From NCBI GenBank assembly GCA_006176705.1, contig QRFJ01000057.1, forward strand, positions 186,001-250,000: a stretch of 64,000 nucleotides of DNA, in the 5' to 3' direction. This document shows, in pieces, positions 11,115 through 23,600 of the stretch. The notes under the pieces were generated by a model, which was not told the origin of the DNA, did not search any database, and saw nothing but the letters and a program-made list of their open reading frames with translations. The DNA comes from Cocos nucifera. Lineage: Eukaryota > Streptophyta > Magnoliopsida > Arecales > Arecaceae. The stretch's first letter is position 1. The number at the start of each line of letters is the position of its first letter. The position numbers were made by a program, and so were the translations under genes.

Positions 11115-14100
11115 ATAGAGTGTTCGGGCCAGCAACTACAACTCGCCGTGTCTATGATATTGCTGCTCAACATGTTGTAGGTGGTACCATGGAAGGAATC
11201 AATGGTATCTTCTTTTCTTGTTTAAATCGGTCCATTTATGAATCTAACAAACCTTTTAATAGTGCCTCATGTATGTGCCAGACCTGAAAATTTATATTTT
11301 TGAGCATGATGTCATAGTATAGTAATACATTGTGGACCATGCTGCAGGAATATCTCTAACATGTAAATCTTGTAACTAAATAACCATGACTATATTGAGA
11401 GCTAGAATTGTGATTTATCCTGAAATAATTTTTTAATTATTTATTTCTAATACTTATGCCTAAAAGTGGTTCGAATTTTAAGCCATTGTTGCGACAGACT
11501 CATCATTGGATCCGTACATGTACCATCAAATAGATTGTAATGCATTGCTAGCTTTTTGCTGCTAATGCTGCGAACAGTTGTGAAGGGACACTTACCATGT
11601 CCATATGGGCTTTAAATAGGCCCAAAATTGTTGGAAGCAGTTTATTGTTTGCGGTGACCGCAATCTCCAACTGGGGTGTCAAAATTTTGTATAAGCCACA
11701 AGAAACCAGTGACAGTAAAAACCTTGCATGGAAACTGAGTTTGGAAAAGAATGTCTAAATCTAAAATTTATATTATTCCAAATTTGTAAAGTTGATCTAC
11801 TTGGGTCAATACTCAGGGCTCTGAATAAGGTTTGGCCTGGGTCCATACATCCAAGAAATCCAGGTTCTAATATAGGACTTAAAATGGGGTCAAAACTGGG
11901 CTATGAGTAGGCCTGTAAGACAGGACATTCCAGGTCCCTATTATATTGACACTTTAAAACTGGACCCAACCTTGGTCGAGTTTAAGTAAAACCAGGCCAG
12001 CTGGGAATTGCTTTGGTTTTTACTGTACGCAAAATTCATCAGAGTTAAAATTAGATCATATTGGGTTGGCTCTAGGTTGATCGAATTAAACTGGGTATGG
12101 CTTCAGATGTATAATATGGCCGAATATCCAACATCTGGCCTGGACTCATTCCTGCACTCCCCTCCCAACAGTAAAAGGTCCTTTCCCAACTCTCTACTCT
12201 CTATGGGTGCATTGGGGGATTTTCTTTTGTCCTTGGTTGTGGGAAGTTAGGTTGCCTAACATCTAGTTGGTACGTTATTTCATTCCTTTTTGTTCTCATA
12301 TATCAATGATGGTACAAGTTAAAAGGGGGGAAATTGGGTAACATAAGGTCGCTCTTTTGAGATCTTTGCTTTCATTTAATTCCTTTCCCTGTAAGAGTTC
12401 AATTTTTTTAATTGTTTTGATATAGTAATTTGATCATTACTTTCTCAGATGGCTTTAACAATGATCTCCTAGTTCATTAATGGGATTTTTGATAACGAAA
12501 GAAACAAAAGATAGGCTTCATTCTCGTTTTTCTTTTCTTGTTTTGTTTATCCCATATTTTTGTTTTCCTTTCATGTCATTCTTCTTCTTCCTCGATTTCT
12601 GTATTACTGTGATATTTATTTTGAATCAATTATGAAAATTAATTTGTGTATTAAAGCAGTAGAAGCATTTTATTTGGGACTGCATCTCATATTTGTACTT
12701 TCGAAATGAACAGAACTCCCAGTAGTAAAGGTGATTATATGCCCTGGTATCTTCACAGAACTTTTCTTTCCTTTTTTTCTTTCTTTTGATGGATGGTGTG
12801 ATTGCCAATCAGTTGTCTTGATCTAATGGTCTCTATGCTTTTCTCATTGCTTCTTGTGTTGGTGAAAAAAAGATAGTACTTTTATTTTCTAGGATTGCTC
12901 AAAATCAAAATCTCAGATTTTCTATTCATATTGGATGATGTGTATTTCAATTTTCTATGTCGAACAAAGGACAAATCAATGTTTGTGTTGCAAGAATTTT
13001 AGTTTCCACAAAGCTATATATAAATTTGTGCAGTATACATGGCTAAATACTTTGGTTTCCATGCTCAATAATTCTTTGTTTTGGATGTTATTCTTACACA
13101 TTCACATACTAGCTACACAGGCAAGTACCATTATAGAACTTCTGATGTAGGAATAGGTTTTTTTACCTTTTGTTGCTGTGGTATGTTATTTTCTTTTTCA
13201 CAAAGTGTTCATTAGTCTTATGGTTGATCATATTTTGAAATCTACAGGCACAGTTTTTGCCTATGGTGTTACTAGTAGTGGAAAGACTCATACCATGCAT
13301 GTAAGTCTTTGTTTTATTGATAATGTAATTTGTGTCTTGGCATGTACTTTGTTATGTGTGCTTTATTTGAAATTTTGAACTAATATGTTCATATATATAT
13401 ATATATATATAGGTAGACTGGGCTCCAGTCGATCGGAGTTCAGCCTACATTTGGTCGGATCTCTGATCATTCAATTAGCGTGTATCTTCGAGCGCGCATC
13501 TGAAAAAACGTGCCGGCTAAAAAAGGTGTGCACCTGCGCTTGAAAAAAAATATTAAAAAAATAGGCCTGCTGTCTGAAAAAAAATCAGAAAAAAACAAAA
13601 AAATTCAAACAAAAAACTGACCTTTTTTTAGCTTTTTTTCAGTTTTTTTTTTTTTTTTTTTCATTTTTTCAGTTTTTTTTAGTTTTTTATTCAGGTGCTT
13701 TTTCGATATATATTTTTTTTAACCTGAAGGCCCAAAAAAAAATAAAAAAATCTATAAAAAAAAACTTAAAAAAAAACAGTGCATTGAAAAAAAAAACTAG
13801 GAAAAAAAAGAGGAAGGCGCCTTCAGCCCCCCTGAAGGCGCCTTACCTTCTTTTTTTTCTGAATTTTTTTCAGCCTTTTTTTTAAACTTTTCTTAGGTTT
13901 TTTTTTTTGAGAAAGTTTTTTTTTCTGAATTTTTTTCAGGCAGCAGCTTGTTTTTTTTTTTTTTTTTTCTGAATTTTTTTGAGGAACAGGCATGCCTATT
14001 TTTTTTTTTTCAGCCAGCGCAATTTTTTTTCAGCCGGCGCCTATCTTGAAGTTGCGCGCTAATCGAACGGTCGGGAATCCGACCGGATATAGGCTGGGCT

Positions 14101-16486
14101 TCGGTTGACCGGAGCCCATTCTACCTCTCTCTCTCTCTACACACACACACACACACATATATGCCTTGTAATTATAAAGCAAGGGTTCTTTATCAGTTTC
14201 TATAAAAGCTGCAGATGCATCTTTCAATAAAAAAAAAGAAACTCTTGTTGGTGAGGACTCAATTAGTGGTCCATACTGGCCAAACCAAACTGTTGAAGGA
14301 CAGGCACTCTGGGTACCCCTCATTACCCGGTTCAGATTATTCAACAAGAGATATGCAAAGTGCTTTATTGGTGAGGACACTAAGATGGTGTTCTACAAGA
14401 CAGAGAAAGCTGTGCATCTTGGAGTCATGACTTTAGGAGAATTTATTGAAGTACTAATATTTCATGCAAAGAATTGAAGTGAAATCATCAGGAACAGTTC
14501 AAGCTGGTGAAAACTGTGGTTGGGGAATAAATTCAGATGTTTTCATTAGCACCGGAATGTTTTTTAGTTTCTATTATCAGGTACTTGTTTTATCAAGCTG
14601 GACCTATGCTTGGATGGATGGTTGTTCACCTGTTTGGATTCCATGATGAAAGAGGTGGTTCTGTGGTTGTGATCAAAATTGAGTATACATATTTGTTCCT
14701 TCTAATTTTGGTTCTTTGTGCAGACCCTTATGTTTTTACATAAATTCTGCCTTCACTTGTGTCCTTTGTAGTGCTTTATCATTAAACAACCCTTGAAACC
14801 AAAAGCAATGCGTTCTAGTATAACTGACTAATTAATGCTTACGAGTTGTGCCTAGATATGTTATTCTTGTTCATTTCTAAATCCTGTTACTTGTAGTTTT
14901 AACATAGAATTTAGGTTGAATTTTCTTTACCTTTTATTCTGTAAATTTTTGCAATTATTGTCTGCCTTGGCTATATTTATATTCTCTATTCAGCATAGTA
15001 TAGTTTATCTGCTTTTAATGCAACTCCTTAGCTATCTAGCTGAATGTTTGTTTCACGTGTACTATTGGTGTTTGGATTCTTGTTATGGTTCTAAACTTTT
15101 TCTTATATATGTCAAATAATTTGATTTTGGCTAGAGAACATTTAGGTCATTTGGTACCCCTGTTCTATAAGATGAATAACCTCTGCATATTTTATATTAT
15201 TTAGCTGACTTTTCATCAATTTTTGTGCTAGTATTTACCGGACTGGTAATGCTGCTTTCTTTTATCATTTTGATTTACTTGAAATTAGTCATGGTAGCAC
15301 TTCGCTGCATTTTTTGGCTTTATCACAGGGTGAGCAGAAATCTCCTGGGATCATTCCGTTGGCTGTGAAAGATGTATTTAGCATTATTCAAGAGGTAACT
15401 GATGTTGATCTGAATAGCTGCTGAAAGTTTCACTAATACTTGTTCAGTAAAACTTAATCTGTTTCTCTGTTCATTTCAGACGCCTGGGCGAGAATTTCTT
15501 CTACGTGTTTCATACCTTGAAATATATAATGAGGTAGCACATTCTTAGATCCTGAATGAAGTTTTGTTTTATGAAATTTGTGAATATCACTTGAATTTCA
15601 AATGTCAATCGTTTTTCAAATTAGAGATATGGACCTCTCCTCAATTTGTCTATCATTTTTTACAGAACTCTCAAAAACACTTATTCCTTTCTAACCTTTT
15701 CAGTTTGTGTTAGAGGAAGAGTTGTAACATGCCGTTTGAAGATAATTTTTTTAACCTTTTGGAGATATATTTTTCTTGACTTTGTTCCTTCACTTAAGAA
15801 CGTCTCTGAATTCATTTAGACTTTGTGTCTATATGAATTAGAAAAGCATCCTTTTTCGCTTTTCAGGTATGTTCAGGGAAAATGATTTCTGTTCTTATAA
15901 AGTTTGCATACAATTGATTACCACCACTAAACATCCGAACACGTGCCAATTCTTGACTAGAGCCTTTGTGAGACAAGGAAGAAGTTTGCTTATACCAGAT
16001 TACAATGTAGTGGAATAGACCATAATAGGTACCTTGGTGCTTGATGCTATCACTCTTCTTGCCCGGTCCAATGCTCACTTCTTAGATGGGCTCATTGGTT
16101 AATGTCCTATTTTCCTACTCATAACAAGTGCAATCACTTGTGTGTTCAACCATATCCTTATTTTAAAAATATAGTTTTATTGAAACTATGTGTTAGCTCC
16201 TTTTTTGTGCTCTTGCACAAACCATGCTCCAGCTTTACCACTCTTCACTGGTGCAATGTGATGGTGGCACACTTGGGCTGTATTCCTCATTTGGATCCAT
16301 CATGCAGCTCTTTGTAAGAAAGATTCCAATTCCACATAACATTGGCACTGTTTTACATTTCTTTTTGTCATATAAAGGAGAAAACCGTGCCTTTTCAGAT
16401 CTTCTAGCTTGACATGGTAATATATAATAATAAAACCAGAAGAAGTTCTCCCTGTCATAAGTAGAAATGCTACATTGAGAAGGTAA

Positions 16487-16561
<75 letters not shown>

Positions 16562-17605
16562 TGGCCCCTTTGAATGGTTGGGTTTGTAATGGTGTTGGGT
16601 CAGAAATCCCAACAGCCTTTTTTCCTTTGATAGAAACCAGTTGTAAATTTTGAGTAGTTTTTGAAACTGCCTTTTGATATGCTTTGTCTTGAGCCAGAAT
16701 GGCGTATTGATTTGGGGAGAGTGAAAGTGGAGAAGTAACAGAGATTGGAACTTGCTCTCTTTGTTTTTCTTCTTGGGATACTATTTCAAACCAGGTTTTG
16801 GATTTTGGAGGGCTAGTTTTGGTCTGGCTTGATTGACTAAAAGAAGGATTTTGGAAAGGTGGTAGGAATAAATTTAGCAGATTGGCAATCAACTCTTAAT
16901 AAAAATCTTTGGTTTAAAAGATTACTTTGAAACATCAAAATGCATAAAACGATCGATAAAACTTCTTTTTTAATAGCCGAGTATTTTTTGTGTTTCATTC
17001 CAAATTCCAGAATGAAATTGAACTAGTTCCTCTTTATTATTTCTTTTTTTGCTTTAAAATTCCTCCATAACCTAAGGCATCAGTTTCTACCATTTTGAAT
17101 AGACTAGGGTCAGCTAAATTGAGGCAGGGTACATCTTTGATTTGGGTTTTTATTATTTTGACTGCCTTGGTCTGACTATCACCCCATGGTGGAGGCCTTT
17201 TTTCCTTTGAGAGAAACCAATTGTAAATTTTGAGTAGTTTCTGAAACTACCTTTTGACATGCTTCGCCTTGAGCCAGAATGGCATATTCATTTGAGGAGA
17301 GTAAAAGTGGAGAACAGAGATTGGAACTTGCTCTCTTTGTTTTTCTTCTTGGGATACTATTTCAAACTAGGTTTTGGATTTTGAAGGGCTATATATATAT
17401 ATATGCAGTAAATAATTAGATCACATTGTTCTAAAATATTGTTTAGGATATTTGCAGGGTGTAGTGTGAACCATATCCATTGTTGCACATTGTTCAGCAT
17501 GCTTTCTTTCTTTTCCTCATGTTTCTCTCTCTTTTCTTTTTTTAGGTTATAAATGACCTTCTCGATCCAACAGGACAGAACCTTAGAATAAGAGAAGATT
17601 CGCAG
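11115..17605 (+). CDS. KIN7: KIN-7 exons 1-5: first half of the motor domain
   Basis: Five exons of 90, 53, 66, 54 and 60 bp. The first encodes DRVFGPATTTRRVYD and ends in a split glycine codon. The second carries the ATP-binding P-loop GVTSSGKT followed by HTMH. The third and fourth encode SPGIIPLAVKDVFSIIQE and REFLLRVSYLEIYNE, the loop and strand around the conserved YLEIYNE box. The fifth encodes NDLLDPTGQNLRIREDSQ. All donors are GT and all acceptors AG. Three of the four introns are about 2 kb; the one between exons 3 and 4 is only 85 bp. Confidence 0.93.
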
Positions 17606-20600
17606 GTACCAATCTTGACCTATGGTTATATGCAACGCTTTTAGGTTATGTTGCATCGGCATTTATTAATCTGTTCAAAATGTATATGATGAAGTGGAAC
17701 TTAATCAAATGATATGACTAAAATTTTCACTAGTCCTTAGTTGCAATCACGTATGTAGTTTGATATTCAGAATAATGGGTTTGTTACAGATCTAAAATTT
17801 TTGGTAGATTATATGAACATTTCTAGTATATAAATCGATACTTTGTTATAAAATTAAGAGATTATACATAAATAAATGCTTCCCGAGGGGCTAGGTGCAA
17901 AATCCTTTTATTATTGGATATTAAACAATAAGGTGAAGCATTCAGAAGCTATTGGGGGCTACATACAACGACCAGCTAGTACTCATTGATGTATGACATT
18001 TTTGTATTTTAGGATATGTCAGCCCTACTAGATCATGTCTTACTGGAGCTTAATTTCTTAAGAGTTCTTTTCTTTTTCTTTTTTTCTTTTTTTAAAACCA
18101 TTGGATTTTCCAAATATGGTGTTAAAAATCTTCATAATGAAGGGTGTCTTTATATATCCAAAGTTAGTGGACCTGCATTTTTTTATTAGTTAATATTTAT
18201 CTACACTATATTATAGAATAAGAGCGTTGAATTGGTGGAATATTTCACAATGATCCAGTCTGTCAACTTTTATCCCCAATTTACCATTAATTTATATTTT
18301 AAAACTTTACAAAAATGAATTTCTTAGGTGGCATGAATATGTAGTATACTAAAATGCCCTTTTCCTCCCCTTATTTCTTTCTATCCTTGCTAGAAGTCAG
18401 CCTTTACCTTTGACTCCAGGCTGACCCATCTACTTGGTGACTTGCAATTTAATTAACGTATGCTCGACTATAACATAAGAGTCTTGATTCCCTTGAACTG
18501 TGGAACACTTACACAGATTCCATCTGCTACTTTTCTTCCCCTGTTTGCCATTAATTTTTGATTCGAATATGTAATAAATAGCAAAGGCATGCCCTTTTCT
18601 CGTCCATCTTTTCATAATTTGTATAATTTGCTTTTCATTGCAAGTTGACTTATCTTGGTGACTACTAAATCCAATTAAGGCAATTATTTTTTTGAAATAT
18701 TCTGTCTCTATTATATCTTTCATCCAGCTCATTAATAAAGCTAATTTGGCAAGTGGATCTGCCATATGATCATCCTAGTAAGATTTCAGTGTGCTTTTAA
18801 ATGCTAGCTTTTTATTTTTACTTTATTTTTTTGCAAATTATATCTATTGAATTCGTCATCTATTTATTATGACTTATTATTTTTATATTTTGTTTATCCC
18901 TTTTGTCAAGCATTCATTTTACATCCCTGTTTAATAGTAAACATTAAATTAAGAGGTCATTGATTTTTTATGGTTCAAAATTTGATTGGTGGATCAAAAA
19001 GTCATTTCCTATCAGTTATAACATTGCAAATATATTGCAGAGTTTAAATATTTTAACTTTTAAGCTTATAAAGTTGTTTCTATTACTTATGTGGACTGAC
19101 AATATTTAACATAGATGCCATCCTCATGGATGGTGGCATTGTATATTGGAAAAATAGTCAAATCAGACACTTATTATTTTGTTTTATAACTTTCAGCCTA
19201 CTTGATATTTTAAATTGAAGATTAACCTTGATATCATATTATAGGTCAACAATGTTGTGGTGTCTAAGAAAGTTTCTTTATAAACGTAATGCAATATCTT
19301 TAAAATCTCTAGAGTTTATAATCCTCCGGAGGTTATATGTAGTTAAGACATTTCAGATAGGTAAATCATTGTCATAAAGTTATGATTGTGACAATTCATA
19401 TGGCATTCTTTTAATGGAATCTCCTACCCTTCTTTTCTGGCCTCTGTCTTACCTGAAACATCCACTAAAGATCTCCCATAATTGTGTTTATGTTTCCTTA
19501 GTTTATCTTAACTAACTTGTTTCCTCTTGACTTCTTAAATGCTCGGACTGCCTTATTACAAATAATAGTTGTAATCCTCTTGAAAAGTTAGTTTCATTGA
19601 ATGCTGATAGCATTCCAGCAAACAAACCATGACTGCCAGTTCATTGTTATTTGTTATACATCCAACTGGCGCTAATGCTAGCTAATCAACAGTGACCATT
19701 CCATGTATTAATAACATGACATGCATTTAAGTGGAGAGCATAATAGCTGTTGGATATTTTCAAAATAAAATGAAATAAAATTTTGCTTTAAACAAAAACA
19801 AATAATTGCTGTGGTGGTTGTTTGCCTGGCTTCTCGGTTTTTGAAAAATTCAAATAAAAATTGTTTAAATTTTGAAATTCAAATTCTAACTTATTTTTAA
19901 TGTAACTTTGTGAAAGGTTGTGTTCGTCTGATGTATTTGTGAAGGGAAATGTCTGTTGGATAGACACATTTTTGGAGAAACATGTATTTCCGTGTCTCTT
20001 CAGAGAAGGATGTTTTATTTTGAAAAGAAACATGGTAGTCTATAAAAAAGTAAGTCTAACACAGCGAAATGGATCAACAAGGATCAACTTGATAATCAGA
20101 TTAACCTGATAATTCTGTAGATGTTGGTGAATGCTCATTGGTCTGACTTGGTGCAAAATGTGATCAAACGTTGGGCTTTATTGTGTAATAAGAGCTTATC
20201 GTGCATTCCCCTTGCATACCTGATTGGTAGGGGAGAACAAAGCCTTAAGGAAAGTGGCAGGGTTGCATGACTTGAAGCCTTTTCTTATGAAGATTTTCAA
20301 TTTTTTCTCCCTTTTGTTCCAACAATCTTAAGGTTTCATTTCGTTCTATAAAAAGTAGTGTTTGAAACACCTAGATGGATGGCTATTGACTTTGTCAAAT
20401 TGGAATTTTGATGGATGAAATTTTTTAAGTCGGCTGAAAAGATGCACTTTCTCTTTACAACTCTCAAAAGTTGTCTATATTCTCAATACACCAAGGCCAG
20501 AAGAGAATGATAATGAAACCATGTTAGAAACTTGTATCAGATTGAAGTGGGGTAATGATGACCACATATGCAGAGGACATATTCTGAATGGAATTCCATA

Positions 20601-23600
20601 TGTCTTTGATAGCTGCCTTAACACAGCTACTGCAAAAGAGTTATTGAAGAAACTTGAGGGAAGATATATATATCAGTGGATGCAATTGATAAGAAGTTTT
20701 TTGTTAGTAGATTTAACAAGTCTAAGATGGTTGATGATAGATCTGTTATGAAACTGAGATGGTGTACTCTAAATAGTTATAAACTACATAATGTGCATAT
20801 GATTGAATCCACAATTATGTCCTCTATTATTAATAAATTTTCCCTATAGAAAGATTTTAAAAGAAGTTTGAAATATAAGAAAGAGGATATCTTTCTTGAG
20901 GACTTGGCCAACCGTCTCTGCATTGAGGATGAATATCATAAACAAGATGAAAACAAGGAGCAACCTGCTCATATTTCCGAAGCCCATGTGGTTAGGGAAC
21001 GGCAATTAAACAAGCCCATAAAGAAGAGTGCCAATCAATTTGCCACTACTCATAAGAATATAAGGAAGAAGAAAGGTGCGTGCTTTCATTGTGGAAAACA
21101 TGGACACCAAAAGGTAGGAATGTAGGATACTATCTTCTCAGGAAAAAAAATGCACCGGTAGCTAAGGAAAACTTTGTTGTAATGATATCAGCAGTTTATT
21201 TTTTTTGAAGATGATAGAGTTTGGTGGATTGATTCTAGCACAATCGAACACGTGAGCAAGGACAAGAGTCTGTTCAAGAAGTATGAACAAGTAGAAGATG
21301 GAAGTATCCTCTACATGGGGAAGTCATCGATTGCACAAGTCAAGGGGAAAGGAATTGTGGAACTTGAATTCACTTCAGAAAAAATATTTAATCTTAATGG
21401 TATGTATTATGTACCTAAAGTTAGGAAAAATCTTTTGTCCGGTAGTCTTCTTGATAAGTTTGGGTTCAAATTAGTATTTGAGGTTGATAAATTTATTATG
21501 TTTTTATTGTGCTTATATTGTTGAATCTCCTTATTTATGCATAGTTGTTTAAGTCATGTAAATTTTAGATGAATGCATGCTGTGGTTAAATTAGACTTAA
21601 TTCCATACTTTAACAAAAATGTTGATAAATGTAAAATGTGCATGCATACTAAGATTACTAAAAATCCTTTTTCTAAAACTGAAAGATGTATAAAATTACT
21701 TGAATTTGTGCATAGTGATGTGTGTGATATGTACAATGTTGAGAATAACGCCTCGAATTCTTCCATATTAAGCCTACAGCGAAGTCCAGGATAACGAACG
21801 GAGTCCAATGAGCCCAAGAACACCTTAATCAGAGTTCGGATGAGAAAGATACGCGTGAAAAAAGCACTCAAAGCATTGCAGCGTAAGCCAAAGTGGGGCC
21901 CACGGCCGGTAGGCCCACCGAAGGTGCGACCTAGGCGCGCGGCCCAGTTTGGGTGCGCACGGGCGCGGCCCAGGCGCACGCGCGCACGGGTAGCAGCCTA
22001 GGCCCAGGCGGCCTTGCGATCACGCGGGCGCAGGGTTTTTTTTTCGCAGTCTACATGCTAGAGAGTGTGGACCGAGCGTTTATCGCGGCTTATGGGATTC
22101 CTTCTCTATGTTTTACTAGATTTTGGATTGTATCCGTGGCCTTTATAAGCAGTAGACCGAAAACTAAAGGGAGTGGCGGTGGCTTAGTGATTTTGGAGAA
22201 ACTGAAATGTGAAAGAGAGGAGAGAGAGAGAGGACGCTAGCAACAGCAGGAGCAGAGGCTTCGGGCAGATGGTTAGGCGACGGACTGCGGTCGTTTCAGA
22301 GGGTCTCCAATAGAGAGTTTGTTTAGGATAACTTCTTGTTGAGAGGATTGTATACGTGAGTTGAGAGTGGGTAATCTCCTCTTGTATCTCTTCCTTTTTC
22401 ATAGTGAAGTTTTGCATGTCCTGTGGAGGCGAGCCTTTACGCTGATCCACGTACTTGATTGTTCTTGTTTTAGTTTCTTCTTTCTTCCTGTCTTAATCCG
22501 CTAGTACTAGATCCTTAACAAGTGGTATCAAGGCGTGTTGATACGCCATAGGAGGGAAGAAATACTTTGTAACATTCATAGATGATTATTCTAGGTATTG
22601 TTATATTTATTTGTCACATTCTAAAAATGAAATATTAGGAAAATTTAAAAATTACAAGTTTGAAGTAGAATTGCATAGTGAAATATTTATCAAATATCTA
22701 AGATCTAATAGAGGTAGTGAATACTATGATCCTGATTATTTTGAATCATTGGAATTGTTCATGAAACATCTACACCTTACCACAACAGAATGTTGTGGCA
22801 GAACGGAAAATTAGGGTGTTCATAGAAATTGTTAATGCAGTGCTTTCTAATTCTGGTTTAGGATGAGGTTTCTGAGGTGAGGCTTTGTTTATAGCTTGCC
22901 ATCTATTAAATAGAGTTCCTAATAAACAGAACCCTACAACCCCTTATGAACTATGGAAGAAGAGGGATCTTAACCTAAACTATTTAAGAGTTTGGGAATG
23001 TGGAGCTAGGTGAGGGCTTCTGAACCCAAAAAGAGAAAGTTGGGTGAAGGAGGAACTGAATGCGTATTCTTTGGATATATACAAAACAATAAGGCATATA
23101 AGTTCATGATAATAGAATTTAATGAGCTCCATTGTAGTCGATATTGTAATAAAGCCAAGAGATGCCATATTTGATGAAAATAAGTTTGATTCAATTCCTA
23201 GACCTAAAGAATGTTTTCGATCAAAATCATCTTCAAGAAAAGAAACAATTAGAGAAAAAACAAGAAAGAAGAAAACCTTGAGCCTAGAAGAATTATAAGA
23301 GTTAGAAAGGCAAGAGCCTTTAGATCGAATTTCTTTATGTTCCTATCGGGAGGGACCCCTAGTAAGCATATACCATATTGTTTTAATTTTAAATAAGCTC
23401 CTACAACTTACAAAGTGGCAATAAACACTCAAGATGCTGTCTTTTGAAAGGAAGCTGTTTGTTGGGGATAAACCCCACTCTTGTCGAAGTTCAGCCTGAT
23501 GCTTAGCTCAATGCAATCGGTAATCACGGAAGAGCTTCAACGGCCAAACTTTAGCTGAATTCCTTTAGCCGACCGAACTCCTCAGCGGTCGAGCTCCAGC

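Larger units (their letters stand above)
16615..17391 (-). pseudogene. Endogenous pararetrovirus (caulimovirid) fragment with RNase H remnant
   Basis: On the - strand the middle part (about 17190 down to 16900) reads as the end of a reverse transcriptase/RNase H region. Its VETDA and YGGIL words (near 17091-17060), a SGIWN-like word and, further on, a CQSAK word follow the order seen in plant caulimovirid RNase H. It is dead: there are stops and frame changes every few dozen codons, and no protease, coat or movement region is present. Two copies of a 200-bp block (16615-16815 and 17195-17391) flank it in direct orientation. AT-dinucleotide runs lie at or near both borders. The assignment rests on motif order, not on a search. 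Confidence 0.6.

Noticed and set aside
15863..16090. Possible - strand copia RNase H fragment
   Set aside because: Some words resemble a copia tail, but frames switch too often and I could not place a catalytic motif.
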